64,000 bases of DNA. Source: Doris montereyensis. Lineage: Eukaryota; Mollusca; Gastropoda; Nudibranchia; Dorididae. Under the pieces are notes generated by a model that did no database searches, was not told the origin of the DNA, and saw only the letters and a program-made list of their open reading frames with translations. The stretch is from assembly GCA_037039925.1 (NCBI GenBank), contig JAXRKP010001732.1, positions 32,501-96,500 on the forward strand. Reading direction: 5' to 3'. Position numbers and translations under genes: made by a program. Below, piece by piece: positions 50,582 through 61,989 of this stretch (position 1 is the first letter of the stretch; each line of letters begins with the position of its first letter).

Positions 50582-50680
50582 ATAAAAGTTAGACCCCCAT
50601 AATACATTCTGAGCCAAGACAAATTAAGTATACGGGATTGAGCATTAAAAGAACTCACTTAACACGTCTTTCCTTTCTAG
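49511..50680. other. Unique DNA with an (AT)n run
   Basis: (AT)n at 50516-50578. A 112-codon frame (50254-50592) is ordinary for about 68 residues, then enters the AT repeat; no domain recognised. Confidence 0.4.
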
Positions 50681-50768
50681 CATCACTGGACCAACTAGTC
50701 AATACTGCAGAAGCAATGATACACTCAGCATCTGTGGGCCTTCGGTGCAAACAAGAACACCCACTTAG
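50681..50768 (+). CDS. Possible 3'-terminal exon, unknown product
   Basis: A strong acceptor (CGTCTTTCCTTTCTAG ending at 50680) is followed by GC-balanced DNA in an AT-rich setting. Starting one base in, the frame reads ITGPTSQYCRSNDTLSICGP and stops at TAG 50766-50768. Starting two bases in, it reads SLDQLVNTAEAMIHSASVGL and stops at TAA 50777-50779. Both look protein-like and I cannot choose without the upstream exon, which I did not find. Confidence 0.2.
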
Positions 50769-51690
50769 ATGTTTATAACGTAAACATTCATAACATTATT
50801 ATATTCAATTACATCTGTGACTAAACAATAGTTGTATTTTATATGAAAACAGATGAATACAAGCTAGCATAATGCCTCGTAAAACAGTGCATAATCTATC
50901 ATTTCCGGCCTACCAGATATTCCCGAGCTCCATTAGAGGACCAATATTGAACGCTCGTATATTGAACCTATAACATGTTTTCGGTTTGCTTACATAAAAT
51001 CAAACCAAAACTCTTTAGAAATTCTAGTGTAACATTCATTGCTCCAATGATATTGTAGTGTTATTCTGTGAATATTTGTTGGCTTCATTATTTATCTAAC
51101 TGTTTTCCTTGGAACAGTGACAACTCGGGGACTGTTACTTCCTTATTCATCGTTATGTGTTATGGATCAGTATTTGCAACAACGTGCAAACATAAAGTTT
51201 GTATCAAATGGGAATAAAAATGCATCAGGAACATTTCTTTTATTTCCAATGGCCTATGGGTAAGAATGCAAATCGAGGAGCTAGTGCTTTCAAAGGTTGG
51301 CAAAGTTCAAAGAAGGAGAAACAACGATTGAAAACAAAGTCCTCTTGTGGCAACCGGTACACATCGTTGCTAAGGGTACCATTGGTCGTTGGAAATGCTC
51401 GGGATGTTATTGAGGAAGATCGACGTTGGAGTGTTGAAAACAGAGCTGCGTTCAATCAGTTTCCGGACCGACGCTACAGAACAACGAAAAATCGCAGAAC
51501 AGCACTACAGTACAATTACAGGAAATTAATATTTCACTAAATTTCTAAGATTTTATCAGATTTTATTTGATGTTTGGTGACCAAACAGAAGACTTATTGT
51601 ATCGGTTCAAGATACGGTCGTGCATTATTAGGGCTTTTATGGTGCTTGGAAATTCCAGTAGTGTGGAAACTTTTATTGAATGCAGAACAA
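50769..51690. other. Unique DNA with an unassigned frame
   Basis: A 113-codon plus-strand frame (51199-51540) is basic and non-repetitive (RRWSVENRAAFNQFPDRRY near its end), but it has no recognisable domain and no clear promoter or splice context. Confidence 0.35.
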
Positions 51691-51694
51691 CAAA

Positions 51695-52245
51695 CCCGAC
51701 AACAACAACAACAACAACAGCAGCAACAAGAACAGAACAGCAGCAACAGCACCAGCAAAAACAACAACAACCAGAACAACAAAATCCAGAACAAAAACAA
51801 GACAAACAAAAAGGAGATCAAGAAAAGAAGTATAAGTCGGAGGACGAGAAGGAGACGGAGAAGAAGAAGGAGAAGGAGAAAGAGACAGAGAAGGACAAGG
51901 AGAAGGAGACGGAGAAGAGACGAAGACGGAGAAGGAGAAGGGGACGGAGAAGGAGAAGGAGACGGAGAAGGAGAAGGAGAAGGAGTAGGAGAAGAGACGA
52001 AGACGGAGAAGGAGAAGGGAACGGAGAAGGAGAAGGAGAAGAGAAGGAGAAGGAGAAGGAGAAGGAGAAGGAGAAGGAGAAGGAGAGAAGGAGAAGGAGA
52101 AGGAGAAGGAAAATGAGAAGGAGAAGTAAACGGAGAAGGAGAAGGAGAAGGAGAAGGAGAAAGAAACAGAGAAGAAGAAGGAAAAGGAGACGGAGAAGGA
52201 GACGGAGAAGGAGAAGGAGAAGGAGAAGGGACGGAAAAGAAGCTC
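51695..52245. repeat. (CAA)n then imperfect (GGAGAA)n purine tract
   Basis: 51697-51825 is CAA/CAG-rich. 51836-52240 is almost all GA-rich with AAGGAG and ACGGAG hexamers, about 400 bp nearly pure purine on the plus strand. All six frames are mostly open, giving Arg/Lys/Glu, Gly/Glu or Ser/Phe/Leu low-complexity readings that are not gene evidence. Confidence 0.95.
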
Positions 52246-52800
52246 AACATATTCTTTGAACTTCAGGATGATGTTTATTTTCATGCCTGGCTGACAAGGA
52301 ATGGACCATTCGTCTTGCTTAGTTGGCAGATCACTTTGAGCAGTTAAAATATTGTGAATGTTTTCAATTCTTTTTTATTTGCAACGTTAATATGCAAATT
52401 GTTGTCTTTTTTTTTAAGTCCTCACCCGTTTTTGTTATTGGGGTTGTAGACCACGTGTTTCCCCAATTTGAAAAGAAAAGAAAAAAAAGAACAAAATAAT
52501 TGTTTTTACTGCATTTGGCAGCACTCAAAAATTGATTTGATCGATATTTTCCTGACGTCAGTGATAATGAGTTGGATCTGGTGCGAAATCCATCCAAATT
52601 GTCATTTTATGAAGTTCCCGATGTTTATCAGCTGAGAACAGATTCGGGAGCAAGAGATAATAATATGTTTGACGAAAAATCAATCACAATATTGTGGCCC
52701 TTGATGTTCATTTCCTCTCAAAAGTGACAGAAAAAGCAATCCGTGCCATGCATTCATGTCATCACATCTTACAAAGAAGCCACACTAGAGTGAAGTCAAA
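52246..52800. other. Unique DNA
   Basis: No gene recognised; a 77-codon minus-strand frame (52364-52597) includes poly-Lys from a T run. Confidence 0.4.
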
Positions 52801-52801
52801 A

Positions 52802-53078
52802 GTGAACAACAACAATAGGTGACAACTCCAATACAGAACAAACCGCGTGACGTTTCGGGCATAACCCTTCGTCAGACAACAAACGAAAAATCGTTTTCTT
52901 CATTTCTTCCTCCTTTCTGTTTTTCTTCTGACATCACGTTGTGTGATGCCTTCATTAGTGTTTAGATCACGATTCTAGATATTTCTCGTTTGTTGTCTAA
53001 CGAAGAGTTATACCCGAAAAGTCACGTGTTTGTTCTGTCTTTAGTGGTGGAGTTGTCATCTATTGTCGTTGTTCACAG
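52802..53078. repeat. Inverted-repeat (foldback/MITE-like) element, locus 2
   Basis: The left arm 52802-52880 (GTGAACAACAACAATAGGTG, ACAACTCCA ... GTGACGTTTCGGGCATAACC, CTTCGTCAGACAAC) is the imperfect reverse complement of the right arm 52990-53078 (GTTGTCTAACGAAGAGTTAT, ACCCGAAAAGTCACGTG ... GTCGTTGTTCAC). The spacer is about 110 bp. Same family as 5535-5815. Confidence 0.75.
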
Positions 53079-53838
53079 CATCATAATATCTAATAGTGAG
53101 TCTGGCATTTCAGCGTCGCAAGTTAAAACTAAAGGACATACATGTAGTAGATTAGAGGTTGAGAAACAACGATGGCCGCTGTGCTCTTCAATCGCTCTGC
53201 CGCGTATTTCTTTCTCATTGATGACAATCTCCATCTGAATGAAGTTAGTTACAGATTTAAGATATCCAGGCTTTTTGTTGAGCTTCTCATTTGATGAAAC
53301 ACAATCCTATGATATTCTATTTTCGTGTATTGAATTGTTTAGGGTTGGGTTGTTGTTTTTTTTGGCATATTGATTTTTGTTTGTTTATTGTGTTATTATT
53401 CTGTTTGGTCTGTTAATAACACAACGTTTTGAAATGCCCGGCATAAAAAAAACGAACTACTTTTATTTATATATTTTATTAAATATGTAAAACCTCAGTT
53501 TAAAAATAAATATATGTATGTACAACTTATGTACATATAAATATGGACGATAGTAGTATGAGTTATTAGTATTATATGTGTACTGTTTTGAATCCACCAT
53601 TTGAGACAAGACAATTTTGGATGAGGGGGTGGGGGGGGGGTGGGGGATAAAGTTCTGACATTTGGTGAAAGGGTGCCGTGGCAAAAACAAAACAAAAACA
53701 AAAAAGGGTTGAGAACCACAGATTTAGATGATGTTAATGTATCATTTATGTTAGATAGTAAGCATCGAAAGAACTCTTTCTATCTGAAGCCTTGAATGAT
53801 ACGTGTATCAAACTTGGAGGTGTATCATTCATCTCATG
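53079..53838. other. Unique DNA with a G-rich run
   Basis: A G-rich run at 53623-53647 (GAGGGGGTGGGGGGGGGGTG) has G-quadruplex potential. No gene recognised. Confidence 0.4.
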
Positions 53839-53848
53839 CCCCCACGTC
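53839..53848. repeat. Target-site duplication, LINE A copy 3 (5' side)
   Basis: CCCCCACGTC, repeated exactly at 56448-56457 after the (GAAA)n tail. Confidence 0.85.
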
Positions 53849-53917
53849 CGGGCAGTGGACAGGTAGGCATTTGTACGGGGAGTAGATGATCCCTTTCTCT
53901 ATGTGTTTCCTGCTGCC

Positions 53918-54110
53918 TTGCAGGCAGGTCTTGGCTGACCAAAGGCTAAGGGAGGTAACCCTGACAGAAAACAAGCTGCTGCCTCGCAGGCTGGTCTTGA
54001 CTGACCAAAGATTAAGGAGTTAACTCTGACAGAAAATAACAACATGTTGCCTTGCAGGCTGGTCTTGAATGACTAAAGTCTAAGGGAGTTAACACTGACA
54101 GAAAATAACA
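53918..54110 (+). repeat. Tandem monomers in LINE A copy 3 leader
   Basis: Three ~70-bp units with CTTGCAGGCTGGTCTTGACT, GACCAAAGnTTAAGGnAGTT, AACnCTGACAGAAAA. Homologous to 3325-3530. Confidence 0.75.
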
Positions 54111-54199
54111 AGGCCTGGTAGGGGCCTCAAGGTGGCAGCCCCACTATCTACCGAGGGTACAGTGGCTAATCCCCTGCTTATCCAAAGCAAACAGATTCA

Positions 54200-55010
54200 G
54201 AGAAAAAATAAATATAATATAACCGGCTTGATCTTTCGAAGACGAACTTGGAAACGAATACGTACTGTGATTTTTGGAACATGGAATGTTAAGGCAATAA
54301 ATGGAAAAGAGTTAGAATTAGTTGAAAAAATGGAAAAATCCAAAGTAGATAGTTTGGCCATTACAGAAACAAAGAATAAATGACAAGGAATAGAAAATTT
54401 AAGACCGAATAATACTTTAATCTTCTTAGGAGTAGAAGTCAAAGATAGAGCTAGAGTACGAGTAGTGCATAAAAGGCAAGAAAAGCTACTAGACAGTTGG
54501 AAATTTATAAGCCCACGGCTATTAGAGGTAAATATTAAACCAAAAGGATGAGAAATTATAAAGTATTAATAGCTTACGGACCAAACGAAGACGAAACTAA
54601 AAAAATAAAAATATATCTTCGAAAACGATTTACAAATAGCTGCAGAGAATCTTAAAACCAAACAGGAACTGCTGCTTTTAGGAGATTTAAATGCTAGTGT
54701 AGGCAACGATATAGATACGTCAGGAGGAGTAAAAGGTAAAGAAGGAGAGACAACAACTTCTTCAAATGAGGAGAGACTAACAGATTTCTGCCTAAAGAAT
54801 AGCATGAAAGTAGCCAACACCTTTATTCAACATAAAGATATCCACACATATACAAGAGTAAATGAAGACAGATGTGAAAAGTCAACGATAGACTACATAT
54901 TAGTTAGCAGCTCCCTTTTTACAGTACATTTGATACAAGAGTAAACAGAGGAGCAGAAATATTTAGTGATCATCACTTAGTGATTGCCAAAATGAGATTA
55001 CTGACTGAAG
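54200..55010 (+). pseudogene. LINE A copy 3, endonuclease domain
   Basis: Motifs in order: VIFGTWNVKAINGKELELVE, VDSLAITETKNK (catalytic Glu region), after a stop VEVKDRARVRVVHKR, then LIAYGPNED, LLLLGDLNASVGNDIDTSGG, STIDYILVSSSLF and finally FSDHHLVIAKMRL (catalytic SDH). All the landmark motifs of an APE-type endonuclease are present but split by a few frameshifts and stops. It would nick target DNA to prime reverse transcription. Confidence 0.85.
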
Positions 55011-55513
55011 AAAAGAAACAGAAAAGGAAAGAGAAGAACGCTACTAAACTCAAAATAGAGGAACTAAATAAACCAGTAGTAAAACAGGTATACCAATCTA
55101 GGATAAAACAAATTATCAGTGAAAGACAGATGGATCTGAATGATAGCACAATAGAAGAAAAGTGGCAGATGTATAAAGAAACATTCCTCAGTTGTACTGA
55201 AGAGGTCTGTGGTAGGAAACAAATTAAAGGAGATAGGAAAAGAACGGCATGCTGGAATGAGAACGTCAAGACTAAGATCAAAGAAAAGAACGATGCCTGG
55301 AAGGAATATCTGCAAACAAAGAGACCAGAGGATGGGATAGATTACGTGAATAAAAGAAATATCGCCAAAGAGGAAGTAAGGAAAGCAAAAGAGGAAAAAG
55401 GGGAGAGAGTTTGGACAAAGACTTCAAGAAAGCCATCAAGGAAATCAAAAGCTGTTCTGAGGAGCAATGACGAGTATGAGAAAGACCACAGCGTGCCCAA
55501 TACGACAAATTAA
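55011..55513 (+). pseudogene. LINE A copy 3, linker
   Basis: Open Lys/Glu-rich segment with ACWNENVKTKIKEKNDAWKE and DYVNKRNIAKEEVRKAKEEK. It is colinear with 1806-2309 of copy 1, and more complete because the upstream junction with the endonuclease (55011) stays in frame. Confidence 0.8.
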
Positions 55514-56330
55514 GAACGCCAAAGAAGAAATAATAAAAGAGGACAGCGAAATCATTGAAACATGGAGAAAGCATTTTCTCCAAAAACATAATCCCTCCAG
55601 AACGTATGAAACAAGGAGTAAAGATCAATTAGTAAAAGTAACAAGTAATCCAGAGGAGACAGCTGAAGATGTAGATATATCAATGGAAGAAATCCAAACA
55701 GCTATAAGAAAAGTGAAATTAGGAAAAGCCCCAGGAGCAGATCAAGTTTATCCAGAAATGATTAAAAACCAAGGGAGAGAGGCAGACAAACTACTACATG
55801 CAATATGCCAACAAGTATGGAAGACCAAACAGGTGCCAGATGACTGGAAAAAAGAACGGTGGTACCAATACATAAGAAAGGATCAACTGTGGAATGCTCA
55901 AACCATAGAGGGAGATCACTACTTAGCGTCCCAGGAAAGGTATATAAGTAGAGGATCAGATTGAAGAGCATCAGAGCGGATTTAGACCAGGAAGAAGTGT
56001 ACAAGACCACATATTTACAATTAGACAAATAATAGAAAAAATTCCTTCAGAGAAACATTGACTTGCACCTGTGTGTTTTATTGACTTAGAAAAGGCATTT
56101 GACACTGTGAGGAGGGACGAACTATGGTATTCCTTAAAACAACACAATGTAGAGCAAAATTTAAAAAAGAAGCCCAAGGTAAAAGACCAAAAGGCAGACC
56201 TCGTAGAAAGTGGGAAGAAGATACAAAAGAGGCATTGAAGCATAGAAATTTCACTTTTTTGGACGGAAACAGAAAATACCAGGACAGGGCAGCCTGGAGA
56301 AAGATCATCTCGGGCATCTGAGCCATACAC
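55514..56330 (+). pseudogene. LINE A copy 3, deleted reverse transcriptase and C-terminus
   Basis: It reads KLGKAPGADQVYPEMIKNQG, ICQQVWKTKQVPDDWKKE (RT entry), then broken frames covering the NYRG and QSGFRPGRS blocks and FIDLEKAFDTVRRDELWYS (motif A, near 56075-56125). Motifs B and C are absent: at about 56160 the sequence continues as GKRPKGRPRRKWEEDTKEAL and ends at RKIISGI. A short run of A at the junction suggests microhomology-mediated deletion or template jumping. Confidence 0.85.
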
Positions 56331-56400
56331 CGAAAGGTAGAATGGGAACTGATAAATAAAAGAAGAAAATAGATAAAGAAAGAAAGAAAGAAAGAAGGAG

Positions 56401-56443
<43 letters not shown>

Positions 56444-56447
56444 AAAA

Positions 56448-56457
56448 CCCCCACGTC
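56448..56457. repeat. Target-site duplication, LINE A copy 3 (3' side)
   Basis: CCCCCACGTC, the exact partner of 53839-53848. Confidence 0.85.
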
Positions 56458-56782
56458 AGACTACGTATTCGCCCTATTGTCAAGCCTGTGTATTGTTTCT
56501 GACGGCCCTTTCACACTCATGCCCTTTGTCTTTGACGATGTAGGCTCCTTGGCATCGTGTGGATTTTACAACACCACAGTCTTCGATCATGTAGCGACCT
56601 ATTATTCTAGTGACCTTCCTTGCTAACTCACTTCATCCGTTGCTAGAAACTACATTCTCACTGCCGTCTTGCTGTGATATGAGGGACAGACCGACGAAGA
56701 AAGGAATTCGTAACTCTACGCTACACTAAAAGACGCCAGTTTAGTTAAAGAAAAGTTTGTTCAAGATATGTAAACTACGTTT
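56458..56782. other. Unique DNA between opposed LINE A ends
   Basis: About 325 bp of ordinary DNA with no gene recognised, lying between the tail of copy 3 and the inverted LINE A end that follows. Confidence 0.5.
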
Positions 56783-56860
56783 TCTTTCTTTCGTTCTTTC
56801 TTTCTCTATCAGTCCCCAATCTACCTCCGGGTGTATGGGTTTAGATGCTCTCAGTCTATC
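56783..56860 (-). mobile_element. LINE A 3'-terminal fragment, inverted
   Basis: On the plus strand, TTCTTTCTTTCGTTCTTTCT (tail in reverse) is followed by CTCTATCAGTCCCCAATCTA, CCTCCGGGTGTATGGGTTTA, GATGCTC. That is the reverse complement of the family A 3' end (copy 1 at 411-452 and copy 3 at 56316-56362). It runs without a break into the 35-bp array. Confidence 0.8.
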
Positions 56861-59635
56861 TTCTAGTGTATGGGTTTAAATGCTCCCAGTCTACCTTCCG
56901 GTGTATGGGTTTAGATGCTCCCAGTCTACCTTCCGGTGTATGGGTTTAAATGCACCCAGTCTACCTTCCGGTGTATGGCTTTAAATGCTCCCCTCTACCA
57001 TCCGGTGTATGGTTATAAATGCTCCCAGTCTACCTTCCGGTGTATGGGTTTAGATGCTCTCAGTCTACCTTCCGGTGTATGGGTTTAGATGTTCCCAGTC
57101 TACCTTCCGGTGTATGGGTTTAAATGCACCCAGTCTACATTGCGGTGTATGGGTTTAGATGATCCCAGTCTGCCTTCCGGTGTATGGGTTTAGATGCTCC
57201 CAGTCTACCTTCCGGTGTATGGGTTTAGATGCTCTGAGGTTACCTTCCGGCGTATGGGTTTAGATGCTCTGAGTCTACCTTCCGGTTATGGGTTTAGATA
57301 TTCCCAGTCTACCTTCCAGCCTATGGGTTAAGATGCTCTTAGTCTATCTTCCGGTGTATGGGTTTAGATGCTCCCAGTCTACCTTCCGGTGTATTGGTTT
57401 AGATGCCCCCAGTCTACCTTCCGGTGTATGGGTTTAAATGCTCCCAGTCTACCCTCCGGTGTATGGGTTTAGATACTCCATCTTTTACATTTCATTGTAT
57501 GGGTTTAGATACTCCGTCTCTACATTTCATTGTATGGGATTAGATACTCCGTCTCTACATTTCATTGTATGGGTTTAGATACCCCGTCTCTACATTTCAT
57601 TGTATGGGTTTAGATACCCCGTCTCTACATTTCATTGTATGGGTTTAGATACCCCGTCTCTACATTTCATTGTATGGGTTTAGATACCCCGTCTCTACAT
57701 TTCATTGTATGGGTTTAGATACTCCGTCTCTACATGTCATTGTATAGGTTTAGATACTCCGTCTCTATATTTCATTGTATGGGTTTAGAATGCTCCGTCC
57801 CTCTACATTTCATTGTATGGGTTTAGATACTCCCGTCTCTACATTTCATTGTAGGGTTTAGATACTCTGTCCCTACATTTCATTGTATGGGTTTAGATAC
57901 TCCGTTCTACATTTCATTGTGGGTTTAGATGGTCCCTACATTCCAGTGATGGGTTTAGATGCTCCGTCCCTACATTACATTGTATGGGTTTAGATGCTCC
58001 GTCCCTACATTCCAGTATATGGGTTTAGATGATCTGTCCCTACGTTCCATTGTCTAGGTTTAGATGCTCCGTTCTTACATTCCATTGTATGGGTTTAGAT
58101 GCTCCGTCCCTACATTCCATTGTATGGGTTTAGATGCATTCCATTCCATTGAATGGGTTTACATTCCAGTGTATGGGTTTAGATACTCCGTCCTTACATT
58201 CCAGTGTATGGGTTTAGATACTCCGTCCTTACATTCCATTGTATGGGTTTAGATACTCCGTCCTTACATTCCAGTGTATGAGTTTAGATACTCCGTCCCT
58301 ACATTCCATTATATGGGTTTAGGTGCTCCATCCTTACATTCCAGTGTATGTGTTTACATACTCCGTGTCTATATTCCAGTGTATGGGTTTAGATGCTCCA
58401 TCCCTACATTCCATTTTATGGCTTCGATGCTCCCACCCTACATTCCATTGTATGGGTTTAGATGCTCCGTCCTGACATTCCAGTGTATGTGTTTAGATGC
58501 TCCGTCTTTACATTCCAGTGTATGGGTTTAGATGCTCCGTGCCTACATTCCAGTGTATAGGTTTAGATGCTCCGTCCCTACATTCCATTGTATGGTTTTA
58601 GATGCTCCGTCCTTACATGCCATTGTATGGGTTTAGATACTACGTCCATGCATTCCAGTGTATGGGTTTAGATGCTCCGTCCTTACATTCCAGTGTATGG
58701 GTTTAGATGCTCCGTGCCTACATTCCATAGGATGGGTTTAGATGCTCCTCCTTACATTCCATTGTACGGGTTTAGATGCTCCGTCCCTACATTCTAGTAT
58801 ATGGGTTTAGATGTTCCGTGCCTACATTCCAGCATATGGGTTTAGATGCTCCGTCCCTACATTCCAGTGGATGGGTTTAGATACTCCGTCCTTACATTCC
58901 ATTGTATGGGTATAGATACTCCGTCCCTACATTACAGTGTATAAGTTTAGATACTCCGTCCTTACATTCCATTGATGGGTGTATATACTCCGTCCTTACA
59001 TTCCATTGTATGGGTTTAGATATTCCGTCCCTACATTACAGTGTATGGGTTTAGATACTCCGTCCTTACATTCCAGTGTATGGGTTTATATACTCCGTCC
59101 CTACATTACAGTGTATGAGTTTAGATACTCCGTCCTTACATTCCATTATATGGGTTTAGATACTCCGTCCTACATTACAGTGTATGGGGGTTTCCAGTGA
59201 TGGGTTTACTCCGTCCCTACATTACAGTGTATGAGTTTAGATACTCCGTCCTTACATTCGATTATATGTGTTTAGATACTCCATCCTTACATCCATTGTA
59301 TTGGTTTAGATACTCCATCCTTACATTCCAATGTATGGGTTTAGATACTCCGTCCTTACATTCCATTGTATGGGTTTAGATACTCCGTCCTTACATTCCA
59401 TTGTATTAGTTTAGATACCCATCCTTACATTCCATTGTATGGCTTTAGATACTCCGTCCTACATTCCATTGTATGGGTTTAGATACTCCGTCCTTACATT
59501 CCATTGTATGGCTTGAGATACTCCGTCCTTACATTCCATTGTATGGCTTGAGATACTCCGTCCTTACATTCCATTGTATTGGTTTAGATACTTTGTCCCG
59601 ACATTCCAGTGTATGGATTTAGATACTCAATTACG
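56826..59635. repeat. 35-bp satellite derived from the LINE A 3' end (about 80 copies)
   Basis: The first ~19 units read CCCAGTCTACCTTCCGGTGT, ATGGGTTTAGATGCT, which matches the terminal LINE A sequence (CCCATTCTACCTTCCGGTTT, ATGGGTTTTAGATGCC in copy 1, plus strand). From about 57475 units become CCGTCTCTACATTTCATTGT, ATGGGTTTAGATACT, then CCGTCCTTACATTCCATTGT from about 58050. Frames with LHSSVWV-type repeats are artefacts of the unit. Confidence 0.9.
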
Positions 59636-60188
59636 TTTTACATCCTTTTTATTGGCCACTAAAATGCAACGTAAATCAAGGTTCGATCATAACAGGGGTT
59701 TGTTTACAAGGATATCGTGTGATTAAAAAAAAAAAAAAAAAAAAAGAAAGAAAGAAAAAAAACCACCCAGATGTCGTGTTTTCCTTTTTGCAAGTTGTGT
59801 CAAGCAAATTAGAGTCTAACACCTATTTGTGTGAGTGGGAGTGAAAACCAGCTATCAGCAACGCAAGCCTTGTTTACATGGCGCGGAGTGTGGGTCCGGA
59901 TATCACGCAATGCTTCTAAGCAGGCGTTGCTGTACAAATCTTACAGCAATCGATAACATTTTCACTCGCTCTTAAGTCCAATTCTATGCATGCTGTTAGT
60001 CGTTTCACTAAGCTAAAACATCATAGCGTTTTGAGACGCTGTTTTCAGAACGCTATCCTACGCAATCATTTACAATCAGTTTCAATAATTGTTAGGTCAA
60101 ATCAGGGCAGTACTACACTCACTTTTGCAATGCTATTGTCATGTATTTTTCGGGGAAAAAAGGGTTAGTGGCTTAGAATCTAGGCTTT
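59636..60188. other. Unique DNA
   Basis: A poly-A run at 59725-59745, otherwise ordinary sequence. No gene recognised. Confidence 0.4.
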
Positions 60189-60189
60189 C

Positions 60190-60938
60190 CTTTTTTTCTT
60201 CTTCTTCTTCTTCATTTTCTTCTTCTTCTTCTTCTTCATTTTTCTTCTTCTCCTTCTTCATTTTTCTTCTTCTCCTCCTTCTTCTTCTTCTTCTTCTTCT
60301 TCTTCTTCTTCTTCTTCTTCTTCTTCTTCTTCTTCTTCTTCTTCTTCTTCTTCTTCTTCTTCTTCTTCTTCTTCTTCTTCTTCTTCTTCTTCTTCTTCTT
60401 CTTCTTCTTCTTCTTCTTCTTCTTCTTCTTCTTCTTCTTCTTCTTCTTCTTCTTCTTCTTCTTCTTCTTCTTCTTCTTCTTCTTCTTCTTCTTCTTCTTC
60501 TTCTTCTTCTTCTTCTTCTTCTTCTTCTTCTTCTTCTTCTTCTTCTTCTTCTTCTTCTTCTTCTTCTTCTTCTTCTTCTTCTTCTTCTTCTTCTTCTTCT
60601 TCTTCTTCTTCTTCTTCTTCTTCTTCTTCTTCTTCTTCTTCTTCTTCTTCTTCTTCTTCTTCTTCTTCTTCTTCTTCTTCTTCTTCTTCTTCTTCTTCTT
60701 CTTCTTCTTCTTCTTCTTCTTCTTCTTCTTCTTCTTCTTCTTCTTCTTCTTCTTCTTCTTCTTCTTCTTCTTCTTCTTCTTCTTCTTCTTCTTCTTCTTC
60801 TTCTTCTTCTTCTTCTTCTTCTTCTTCTTCTTCTTCTTCTTCTTCTTCTTCTTCTTCTTCTTCTTCTTCTTCTTCTTCTTCTTCTTCTTCTTCTTCTTCT
60901 TCTTCTTCTTCTTCTTCTTCTTCTTCTTCTTCTTCTTC

Positions 60939-60970
<32 letters not shown>

Positions 60971-60995
60971 CTCCTTCTCCTTCTCCTCCTTCTTC

Positions 60996-61027
<32 letters not shown>

Positions 61028-61195
61028 CTCCTTCTCCTTCTCCTCCTTCTTCTTCTTCTTCTTCTTCTTCTTCTTCTTCTTCTTCTTCTTCTTCTTCTTT
61101 CTTCTTCTTCTTCTTCTTCTTCTTCTTCTTCTTCTTCTTCTTCTTCTTCTTCTTCTTCTTCTTCTTCTTCTTCTTCTTCTTCTTCTTCTTCTTTT
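60190..61195. repeat. (CTT)n/(GAA)n triplet repeat, about 1 kb
   Basis: An unbroken run of TTC/CTT triplets from about 60278 to 60938, with CTCCTT and CTACTT interruptions only near the ends (60240-60275 and 60939-61050). It ends at CTTTTGG. Poly-Leu, poly-Ser, poly-Glu and poly-Lys readings are artefacts. Confidence 0.98.
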
Positions 61196-61985
61196 GGAAA
61201 CCTGCAATGCTACTGTTCAATGTTATTTCCATGGCATTTTGCTCTTCTAAATGTGTTGATTGTAATCCATTTCTGTCAAATATGGCTGTTTCCTTAAGCG
61301 AAAGCCTAATAATTATTTTTCAATAATGTTAGCTTCGTTTGTTGCGGCAGTTTCAATGTCTTGTACTGTGTTGTAGGACTTGTATTGTGTCACCGAGACA
61401 CTGCGACCATAATCTGGTTCAGTTAAATACTTGTAGCACTTCTTTCGTGTATGTTTACAAGACGTCTAAAGGTTTCTTCTAAGGAAAGCTAATATATCAT
61501 TCGCTTTACTTCAACAACGTTCTATCTTGGTCTATCCATTATAATAATTATTTATAGTCTGATAATACATCATTACAGCTGTAAAGCCGCTTTGAGCACG
61601 GGTAGGACCCCTTGATAAACGAAGCCATCACGCTCGCTCAGTCTTTTGGCTTGGAGACGTCATCCCTTACTGGGTCAGCAGCTTGTATGCCCTTGGCGGA
61701 CATTCACCCCAAGTGGAAGATAATTTTGGTGCCGCGGGGGGGGAGGGGAGGGGAGGGGCCGGGGATAGGTTCGCCTTTAAAAGCCAGCGCTCGATTTGCT
61801 GTCACGTTATGTCTGTGAAATTTACCATTTATTTTAGAAGCATTGACTGCTTTGTATGTCAACGAGCAATGCAGACCTCAGCAAGGCAGTCTTGCAGTAG
61901 ATTTTTTCAGAGGTGACATAACTCTTCTTTTTTTAAGAAAGAAGGAAAAGGAAGGCGGAGACGTATTTGATATTACCCAATTCCA
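61196..61985. other. Unique DNA with a G-rich run
   Basis: The run at 61736-61766 (GGGGGGGAGGGGAGGGGAGG, GGCCGGGG) meets a G-quadruplex pattern. Short overlapping frames at 61612-61916 have no recognisable domain. Confidence 0.4.
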
Positions 61986-61989
61986 GGAC

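Larger units (their letters stand above)
53849..56447 (+). mobile_element. APE-type LINE family A, copy 3 (complete ends, internal RT deletion)
   Basis: It starts CGGGCAGTGGACAGGTAGGC, has leader repeats, then endonuclease, linker and the start of the reverse transcriptase. Near 56160 the RT (DELWYSLKQHNVEQNL equivalent) jumps straight to the C-terminal KGRPRRKWEEDTKEAL segment, skipping about 830 bp relative to copy 2. The 3' end is CCATACACCGAAAGGTAGAA, TGGGAACTGATAAATAAAAG and a ~100-bp (GAAA)n tail. A perfect 10-bp duplication flanks it. Several frameshifts are present. It is the youngest-looking copy by duplication, yet it cannot encode an RT. Confidence 0.92.

Noticed and set aside
51567..52284. 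Long Arg/Lys/Glu-rich frames of about 180-230 codons
   Set aside because: They are readings of a purine hexamer repeat that is open in nearly all frames.
60089..61297. A 402-codon poly-Leu/poly-Ser frame and a 324-codon poly-Glu frame on the other strand
   Set aside because: Both are the translation of the CTT/GAA triplet repeat; there is no flanking coding sequence or splice signal.
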